Of a stretch of DNA of 64,000 nt, positions 55,970 through 64,000 are shown piece by piece. Below the pieces are notes generated by a model that was given only the letters and a program-made list of their open reading frames with translations, was not told the origin of the DNA and made no database searches. Origin of the DNA: Enterobacter chengduensis (GTDB taxonomy: Bacteria; Pseudomonadota; Gammaproteobacteria; Enterobacterales; Enterobacteriaceae); NCBI RefSeq assembly GCF_001984825.2, contig NZ_CP043318.1, positions 558,001-622,000 on the forward strand, written 5' to 3'. Numbering within the stretch: position 1 is the stretch's first letter; each line of letters starts with the position of its first letter. The translations under genes were made by a program, and so were the position numbers.

Positions 55970-55979
55970 TTTGCATCAA
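55966..55979 (-). promoter_or_regulatory. FNR-like site upstream of nrdDG
   Basis: GTGAT-TTGC-ATCAA matches the FNR consensus TTGAT-N4-ATCAA at 9 of 10 positions. It overlaps the edge of NrdR box 2 and fits the known anaerobic induction of nrdDG. Confidence 0.7.
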
Positions 55980-56098
55980 ACATGTTTGCGATTTATTTGA
56001 TGCAGAACAAAGTAAAAAGGCGAGAGTACAAACGGCGGGCGCTACAGCGATTGTAAAGGAGGACGAGAAAAATCTGATTAATTATTCAACAAAAACAG

Positions 56099-56130
56099 TA
56101 AAATAAGCCGGGTGCTGGGCTGCACCCGGC
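56099..56130 (-). terminator. Rho-independent terminator of treB-treC
   Basis: GCCGGGTGC (56107-56115) and GCACCCGGC (56122-56130) form a perfect 9-bp stem with a 6-base loop. On the minus strand TTATTTTAC follows. It lies 7 bases beyond the treC stop. Confidence 0.88.
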
Positions 56131-56137
56131 GGGACGG

Positions 56138-57781
56138 TTACTGCTGCAACCACCAGACGGCTTCAAACGGACGGAGCGACGTCGTTTGCGGTGCCGGGTA
56201 GTTACTCATCAGCACTTGGGGCTTATCGCTGAGAGCGTCTGTCCGCCATTCCTGAATCGTATTACTGAGGTTCGCCGCAACGATCAGCGTCTGCCCCTGC
56301 CACTGACGGCGATAGCACCACAGGGAAGAATGTTCCGGCAGGAGATCCTCATAATCCCCCCACGTCAGCACCGGCAGCGTTTTGCGCAGGCCAATCAGCG
56401 ACCGGTAGGTGTAAAACACCGAATCCGGATCGTCCAGCGCGGCACGGGCGTTCACCGTCTCGTAGTTGTCGCAGACCCCAATCCACGGTTCGCCCCCGGT
56501 AAAGCCCGCGTTGTGCGACGCGTCCCATTGCATTGGCGTGCGGCCATTATCGCGGGATTTGCTCGCCAGAATCGCCAGCAGCTCCTCCGGATCGCGACCG
56601 TCTGCCCGCAGTTCGGCGAACATGTTCAGGCTTTCCACGTCGCGGTAATCGGTAATCCGGCTGAAGTGCGGGTTGGTCATCCCCAGCTCTTCGCCCTGAT
56701 AGATATACGGCGTGCCCTGCATCCCGTGCAGCACCATGCCGAGCATTTTTGCAGCGTGAACGCGGTGTTCACCTTCGTCGCCAAAGCGGGACACGATGCG
56801 CGGCTGATCGTGGTTACACCAGAACAGCGCGTTCCAGGCTTTGTTGTGCATCCCCTGCTGCCAGTGGCGGAAGAGGGTTTTCAGCGCGATAAAGTCCGGC
56901 TTCGCCTTCGTCCACTTCTCGCCGCCGGGATAGTCCACCTTCAGGTGGTGGAAGTTAAAGGTCATCGACAGCTCGCTGCCGTCGAGCGACGCGTACTGCT
57001 GGCAGTTTTCCAGCGAGGTCGAGGACATCTCGCCCACCGTCATCAGATTGCGCGGGGTAAAGACGTCGCGGCTCATCTCCTGCAGATATTCGTGGACGCG
57101 CGGCCCGTCGGTGTAGAAGCGGCGACCGTCGCCCGTCTCGTCGTTCGGGAAAGCCTGATCTTTAGAAATCAGGTTAATTACGTCGAGACGCAAGCCGTCC
57201 ACGCCGCGATCGGCCCAAAATTCGCACACCTTTTTCAGCTCGGCGCGCACCGCCGGGTTTTCCCAGTTGAGATCCGCCTGCTCCGGCGCGAAGAGGTGCA
57301 GGTAATACTGCTCGCTCTCGGCGTGCCAGCGCCAGGCGTTGCCGCCAAACTTGGATCGCCAGTTGTTAGGCAGCTGCTCCGGCGTGCCGTCGCGCCAGAT
57401 GTAGAACTGGCGGTACGGGCTCTCTTTTTTCAGCGACTCGCGGAACCAGGCGTGCTGCGTGGAGGTGTGGTTGAACACCATGTCCAGCACGATGCGGATG
57501 CCGCGCGCGTGGGCTTCGGCAACCAGTTCGTCAAAGTCATCCAGCGTGCCGTACGCCGGGTCGATGGCGGTGTAATTCGCCACGTCATAGCCGTTATCCA
57601 CCTGCGGGGAGATATAAAACGGCGTCAGCCAGATGGCGTCAATGCCGAGGGTTTTCAGGTAGTCCAGGCGCTGCGTCACGCCGCGCAGATCGCCGGTGCC
57701 GCTGCCGGTGGTGTCCTGGAAACTCTTTGGGTAAATCTGATAGATGACGCCGTTTTGCCACCAGTGAGGAAGGGTATTCAT
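56138..57781 (-). CDS. treC: Trehalose-6-phosphate hydrolase TreC
   Basis: TreC splits trehalose-6-phosphate into glucose and glucose-6-phosphate in the cytoplasm. The start at 57781 (MNTLPHWWQNGVIYQIYPKSF) gives 547 residues, four fewer than E. coli. This GH13 enzyme has the nucleophile Asp in GVDGLRLDV, the acid Glu in TVGEMSS and the stabilising Asp in CNHDQPRI. It is the second gene of treB-treC, 51 bases after treB. Confidence 0.96.
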   Translation of the reverse strand: MNTLPHWWQNGVIYQIYPKSFQDTTGSGTGDLRGVTQRLDYLKTLGIDAIWLTPFYISPQVDNGYDVANYTAIDPAYGTLDDFDELVAEAHARGIRIVLDMVFNHTSTQHAWFRESLKKESPYRQFYIWRDGTPEQLPNNWRSKFGGNAWRWHAESEQYYLHLFAPEQADLNWENPAVRAELKKVCEFWADRGVDGLRLDVINLISKDQAFPNDETGDGRRFYTDGPRVHEYLQEMSRDVFTPRNLMTVGEMSSTSLENCQQYASLDGSELSMTFNFHHLKVDYPGGEKWTKAKPDFIALKTLFRHWQQGMHNKAWNALFWCNHDQPRIVSRFGDEGEHRVHAAKMLGMVLHGMQGTPYIYQGEELGMTNPHFSRITDYRDVESLNMFAELRADGRDPEELLAILASKSRDNGRTPMQWDASHNAGFTGGEPWIGVCDNYETVNARAALDDPDSVFYTYRSLIGLRKTLPVLTWGDYEDLLPEHSSLWCYRRQWQGQTLIVAANLSNTIQEWRTDALSDKPQVLMSNYPAPQTTSLRPFEAVWWLQQ

Positions 57782-57832
57782 AATGCGTTCCTGCAAATGC
57801 GAAGGGGCGCAACTGCGCCCCGAAAGAGAAAG

Positions 57833-59254
57833 TTAAACAATCTGCAGCGAGCCCTGACGGAACTTGCGCTGGTAAACCACGGTAGTCAACGCCATTGGGA
57901 CGATAATCGCGATGGCCATCGCCAGGGCGAACACCTGCCAGAAAGCGGGCTGGATGGAGAGAATGCCCGGCAGGCCGCCGACGCCAATCCCGTTTGCCAT
58001 TACGCCGTTCAGTCCGCACACCAGGCCTGCCAGGCCGGAACCGATCATCGCGCAGAGCATCGGGAAGCGGTATTTCAGGTTAATACCGTACATCGCCGGT
58101 TCGGTGACGCCGAGGTAGGCGGAGATAGCCGCCGGAACGGAGATCTCACGCTCGTTGTGCTTGCGGCTGACGATGATGATGCCGGTCACCGCGGACGCCT
58201 GGGCAATGTTAGACAGGGCGATAATCGGCCAGACCGGCGTGCCGCCGAGGCTCTGGATCATCTGCATATCAATGGCCAGCGTGGTCTGATGCACGCCGGT
58301 GATCACCAGCGGGGCGTACAGGAAGCCAAACAGCGCGGCACCGATTGGGGCGAAGCTGCCGGTCATCAGGTGGCGCACCGCGAAGGCCACGCCGTCGCCG
58401 ATCATGCGACCAAACGGACCGATAAAGGCGTGCGCCAGGAACACCGCCAGAATCAGCGAGCAGACCGGCACCACCACCAGGTAGAGGTAATCCGGCACGA
58501 TGCGCTTCAGGCGCGTTTCGATAAAGCCCAGCGTCAGGCCCGCCAGCAGGGCCGGGATAACCTGCGCCTGATAGCCCACTTTGGCGATGGTAAACAGGCC
58601 GAAGTTCCACACCTCAGGCACCTGCTGACCAAGTAAGTAAGCGTTCATTAACTGCGGAGAGACCAGCGTAACGCCCAGCACGATACCGAGAATCGGCGTA
58701 CCGCCCATTTTGCGCACCGCGGACCAGCAGATCCCAACCGGCAGATAGAAGAAGATCGCCTCGCCAATCAGCCACAGGAAGTCGTAAACGGTTTTCAGCG
58801 CCGGATACATCTGCGCCAGGGTTTTGCCGTCGCTCATCGGCACGTCGCCGATGACGTTACGGAAGCCTAAAATTAAGCCCCCGCTGATCAGCGCGGGCAG
58901 GAGCGGGAAGAAAATTTCCGCGAAGTGGGAAATCAGCTGCTCGTGCCACTTCATATTCTGGCGCGCGGCCTTCTTGGCCTGCTCTTTATCGGCGGAGGAG
59001 TGCCCGGTTGTCGCCAGCAGAGCCTGATAGTAATCGCCCACTTCGGTACCAATCACCACCTGGAACTGCCCGGCGTTGGTGAAGCAGCCTTTTACCATGG
59101 AAAGTTCTTCAATGGCCTTCGGGTCCGCTTTGGACGGATCGTTCAGCACGAAGCGCAGGCGGGTAATGCAATGGCTGACGGTGGCGATGTTTTCGCGGCC
59201 GCCGACCAGGACGATCAGCCGATCGATATCTGCTTGTTTGACTTTACTCATCAT
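57833..59254 (-). CDS. treB: Trehalose-specific PTS enzyme IIBC TreB
   Basis: TreB imports trehalose and phosphorylates it to trehalose-6-phosphate. The 473 residues equal E. coli TreB. The N-terminal EIIB domain has the phosphorylated Cys in IATVSHCITRLRF, and the C-terminal EIIC domain has about ten helices with the NGIGVGGLPGILS loop. The EIIA function comes from glucose EIIA. Two adjacent ATG codons (59254, 59251) can serve as start. A TreR operator lies upstream. Confidence 0.96.
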   Translation of the reverse strand: MMSKVKQADIDRLIVLVGGRENIATVSHCITRLRFVLNDPSKADPKAIEELSMVKGCFTNAGQFQVVIGTEVGDYYQALLATTGHSSADKEQAKKAARQNMKWHEQLISHFAEIFFPLLPALISGGLILGFRNVIGDVPMSDGKTLAQMYPALKTVYDFLWLIGEAIFFYLPVGICWSAVRKMGGTPILGIVLGVTLVSPQLMNAYLLGQQVPEVWNFGLFTIAKVGYQAQVIPALLAGLTLGFIETRLKRIVPDYLYLVVVPVCSLILAVFLAHAFIGPFGRMIGDGVAFAVRHLMTGSFAPIGAALFGFLYAPLVITGVHQTTLAIDMQMIQSLGGTPVWPIIALSNIAQASAVTGIIIVSRKHNEREISVPAAISAYLGVTEPAMYGINLKYRFPMLCAMIGSGLAGLVCGLNGVMANGIGVGGLPGILSIQPAFWQVFALAMAIAIIVPMALTTVVYQRKFRQGSLQIV

Positions 59255-59329
59255 GAAACCTCATGACAGATGGTGAGAGGGTGTAATGACCTGAGCGCAA
59301 GCCTACTCCTTCAGCGTGACGGCGAAAAT

Positions 59330-59341
59330 GGGAACGTTCCC
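59330..59341 (-). promoter_or_regulatory. TreR operator of treB-treC
   Basis: GGGAACGTTCCC is a perfect 12-bp palindrome with the central CG of LacI-type operators and matches the known TreR box GGAACGTTCC. It lies 76 bases before treB, in the treR-treB gap. Confidence 0.9.
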
Positions 59342-59380
59342 GAAATCGGGCGAAGATCACAATAATCCGTTGAGCGGGGA

Positions 59381-60328
59381 TTAAGAAAGGTGGGCAGGAA
59401 TGACGATTCGGCGCGGTTCGCTCCGCCCGTTGATCTGCTCGATCAGCTGCGCGGCGGCCTGCCTGCCGGACTCGGCGTAGCCGGGATCGACGGTAATAAT
59501 TTCCGGGTGCAAAAACTTCATCAGCGGCGTGCTGCCGACGCTCGCCACCTGCAGGCCGTCGATGCGCTGCTCCTGCAGATATTTACTCGCGCCCAGCGCC
59601 AGGGTGTCCGTGGCGCACACCAGCGCGGTGGTCTGCGGGGTCAGGACGCTGGCGACCTGCTCGTACCCCTGCTTCATGCCCAGCCCCGGCAGGGAGGCGA
59701 CGGCCGGGAGGTTGTGCTTTTTGCAAAAGGCCAGATAGGCCTCATGGCGACGCTTGCCGGTGGTGACGTCCGCGTGCGGCACCCCGAGGAAGCTGATGTG
59801 GCGATGGCCTTCGTCAAACAGGCGCTGCATCAGGGTGATAATCGCCCCCTCGTCGTCGTAGCAGACGGAGGCAAAGCCCTGGGCGTCGCGCGCCATCATC
59901 ACCAGCGAAGGCTGCCAGGGTTTCAGCATCTCGTCCTTAATGCCGGTAAACCCGAACAGCACCACGCCGTCAATGTTGCGCCGCTGGAGCATGCCCAGAT
60001 GCTCTTCAACCAGCTGCGGCGAGAACTGGCTCTCCATCATGATCGGGTCATAGCCCTGCTCATAGAAGGCGGGCAGCATGGTCTGCACGGCAAGGTTTTC
60101 AGACAGAGAGTCCAGACGCGAGACAATGATGGCGACGACTTTGTCACTCTGCCCGCGCATGGCGCGCGCGGAGCGGGAAGGGGAAAAGCCGTGCTGATTC
60201 ATCACCGCCTCAACGCGCTCGCGGGTGCGTTCGCTGACGCCGCTTTCGTTATTCAGCACGCGTGAGACGGTCGATTTCCCCACGCCGCTTAAACGCGCGA
60301 TGTCTTTAATGGTAAGGCGGTTCTGCAT
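59381..60328 (-). CDS. treR: Trehalose operon repressor TreR
   Basis: TreR is a LacI-family repressor induced by trehalose-6-phosphate. The 315 residues match the E. coli length. The HTH reads LTIKDIARLSGVGKSTVSRVLN, the hinge SPSRSARAMRG, and a periplasmic-binding-protein-like domain follows. It lies upstream of treB in the same direction and diverges from mgtA. Confidence 0.96.
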   Translation of the reverse strand: MQNRLTIKDIARLSGVGKSTVSRVLNNESGVSERTRERVEAVMNQHGFSPSRSARAMRGQSDKVVAIIVSRLDSLSENLAVQTMLPAFYEQGYDPIMMESQFSPQLVEEHLGMLQRRNIDGVVLFGFTGIKDEMLKPWQPSLVMMARDAQGFASVCYDDEGAIITLMQRLFDEGHRHISFLGVPHADVTTGKRRHEAYLAFCKKHNLPAVASLPGLGMKQGYEQVASVLTPQTTALVCATDTLALGASKYLQEQRIDGLQVASVGSTPLMKFLHPEIITVDPGYAESGRQAAAQLIEQINGRSEPRRIVIPAHLS

Positions 60329-60405
60329 GCTGTATTCCCTGTAACAACGACAAAGTGGTCAATTGAGCCTAATGCTATAGCGCGATTTCGCTATGGGCAA
60401 AGTCT

Positions 60406-60440
60406 GGTTTACGTTCGGTTTATTTGCAGGGGGGTATAAT
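60406..60440 (+). promoter_or_regulatory. PhoP-dependent promoter of mgtA
   Basis: GGTTTA (60406-60411) is repeated after 5 bases (60417-60422), the exact PhoP box. TATAAT (60435-60440) lies 12 bases downstream as the -10 box. This is the standard low-magnesium PhoQ/PhoP promoter, with the box replacing the -35 element. Confidence 0.93.
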
Positions 60441-60521
60441 ACCGCCCGAATCGTCACAAAGGGTACGCCTAAATCCTTATACTGCGCGGCGACACCTTAC
60501 TTTTTACTTACCGGAGGCTTC

Positions 60522-60575
60522 ATGGATCCCGATCCCACACCTCTCCTGAGCGAGAGCACGCGTTCTTTCCGGTAA
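60522..60575 (+). CDS. mgtL: MgtL leader peptide
   Basis: The 17-residue peptide MDPDPTPLLSESTRSFR corresponds to E. coli MgtL (MEPDPTP...), with prolines at positions 3, 5 and 7. CCGGAGGC precedes the ATG. Translation through the proline codons senses magnesium, proline and ribosome state, and decides whether Rho stops transcription before mgtA. Only the first seven residues are well conserved; the basic C-terminus of the E. coli peptide is changed. Confidence 0.88.
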   Translation: MDPDPTPLLSESTRSFR

Positions 60576-60719
60576 GCCAGCCCGTTGCTGACTCACCGGT
60601 GATGTGAGGCAGCAACGTCCCAAACGTTCCTGCTTGAAAAATTGAGTGCCTCTCAGGTACGGCTTTGCCACGCCTGAAGGGAATGCTGCGTCCGCCGTTG
60701 CGGATGCGGAGGAATGACT
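60576..60719 (+). promoter_or_regulatory. mgtA magnesium-responsive leader RNA
   Basis: The segment between mgtL and mgtA contains the stem CGTTGCTG/CAGCAACG (60583-60617) with an inner TCACCGGTGA dyad, and CA- and U-containing stretches that may load Rho. The mgtA leader of Salmonella and E. coli switches between alternative stems with magnesium; the exact folds were not computed here. Confidence 0.7.
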
Positions 60720-63428
<2,709 letters not shown>

Positions 63429-63436
63429 TTTTTTTA

Positions 63437-63505
63437 CCCTCTCCCTGAAAGGGAGAGGGGATAATTACACCCTCGCCCCTTTGGGGAGAGGGCCGGGGTG
63501 AGGGG
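63437..63505. repeat. CCCTCACCC/GGGTGAGGG palindromic repeat, copy 5 (5' end shortened)
   Basis: It starts within the first half-unit (CCCTCTCCCTGAAAGGGAGAGGGG) and keeps the full second half (CCCTTTGGGGAGAGGGCCGGGGTGAGGGG). The outer CCCTCACCC arm is missing. It lies directly after mgtA, behind a T-run, and may act as its terminator. Confidence 0.85.
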
Positions 63506-63627
63506 ACTGGCTTTCCTCTCAAATTCAACAACCTGTGATCGCCGTCGGCGCATTCGCTTGACGACAATTTGTACGCATGTTAACAGAATGTTTTGCCTTA
63601 ATTTGGCCCGTCAGATAAGGAACATTC

Positions 63628-64000
63628 ATGTTACGGTACAGTCTCTTAACCGCCGGGCTGATGCTCGGCGCCTCTGCCCTTGCCGCCCCGGCAGGGGATC
63701 TCCCTTTAATGCCCTGGCCTGCGAAGGTCGAACGCCCGACCACGCAGGGCGCGCTGGTGCTCGGCAACGACGTATCCATTAGCGTCAGCGGGGACGATCT
63801 CGGCGACGCCATCAGCCGCCTGCGCCAGCGCATGGCCCTGCAAACCGGCTGGACGCTGCAGCCGCAGGCGGAAAAGCCAGACAAACCGACGATCCGCATC
63901 GCCATCGCGAAAAAGGTAAAACCGCAGCCGCTGCCGGACGGCGATGAAAGCTATAAGCTCACGGTGGATGCCACCGGTGTGAACATCTCAGCCAACACCC
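63628..64000 (+). CDS. Beta-N-acetylhexosaminidase (GH20), N-terminal part
   Basis: The frame runs off the window after 124 codons. It begins with a signal peptide (LLTAGLMLGASALAA) followed by DLPLMPWPAKVERPTTQG and a GH20 non-catalytic N-terminal domain (SYKLTVDATGVNISANT, the SYxLxV...GVxIxA pattern). The catalytic domain lies outside. Such periplasmic enzymes remove GlcNAc from chitobiose or glycans. It starts 199 bases after mgtA in the same direction; K-12 has no such gene here. Confidence 0.8.
   Translation, partial: MLRYSLLTAGLMLGASALAAPAGDLPLMPWPAKVERPTTQGALVLGNDVSISVSGDDLGDAISRLRQRMALQTGWTLQPQAEKPDKPTIRIAIAKKVKPQPLPDGDESYKLTVDATGVNISANT

Noticed and set aside
60393..60521. A 60-codon frame ending at mgtL
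   Set aside because: Its upstream part covers the PhoP box and the -10 element, so it cannot be translated from the mgtA transcript. Only the last 17 codons (MgtL) are real.

Overview
The window is a stretch of a chromosome from a motile member of the Enterobacteriaceae, most likely Enterobacter or a close relative. Its backbone follows the E. coli/Salmonella order from rpsF to mgtA: rpsF-priB-rpsR-rplI, ytfB, fklB, cycA, ytfE, ytfF, qorB/qorR, cpdB, cysQ, ytfJKL, msrA, tamA-tamB-ytfP, chpSB, ppa, ytfQRT-yjfF, fbp, mpl, yjgA, pmbA, cybC, nrdG-nrdD, treC-treB-treR, mgtL-mgtA. The proteins match remembered E. coli sequences over nearly their whole length. No rRNA, tRNA, CRISPR array, insertion sequence or prophage was seen.

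Several blocks interrupt the backbone compared with E. coli K-12. (1) A Tsr-like chemoreceptor lies after ytfE with a clear sigma-28 promoter, and an AraC-type regulator sits between qorB and ytfF. (2) At 16.7-24.0 kb, between ytfL and msrA, a GPH-type sugar symporter and four different Gfo/Idh/MocA oxidoreductases form one operon. It diverges from a LacI-type regulator, with a CRP-like site and two palindromes between them. (3) The chpS-chpB toxin-antitoxin locus is decayed: the antitoxin has lost its DNA-binding half and the toxin has a replaced C-terminus. (4) After the galactofuranose-type ABC importer ytfQRT-yjfF come a second sigma-28-driven chemoreceptor and an HTH-only LysR fragment. 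(5) At 44.3-53.0 kb, between cybC and nrdG, lies a ten-gene operon. It encodes a stand-alone PRD protein, two small cytoplasmic proteins, two uncharacterised multi-pass membrane proteins, an amidohydrolase, a DgaE-like ammonia-lyase, a DgaF-like aldolase, an exported lactonase and a PTS-responsive regulator. (6) A GH20 hexosaminidase gene starts after mgtA and runs off the end.

Block 5 is the best candidate for an undescribed system. Catabolism of an amino-sugar acid through 2-keto-3-deoxy-6-phosphogluconate can be read from the enzymes. No recognisable PTS permease or kinase is present to supply the phosphorylated intermediate, although the regulator carries PTS EIIB and EIIA domains. The four small and membrane proteins may therefore be a new kind of transporter.

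Regulatory sites that can be read directly include an NsrR site (ytfE), two sigma-28 promoters, CRP-like sites, paired NrdR boxes with an FNR-like site and two DnaA-box matches (nrdD), a TreR operator, and a PhoP box followed by the mgtL leader peptide (mgtA). Three REP/BIME elements and five full copies of another GC-rich palindromic repeat sit between genes. One copy lies inside the ytfQ-ytfR junction and one inside the block 5 operon. All family names come from memory and motif recognition; no database search was run.
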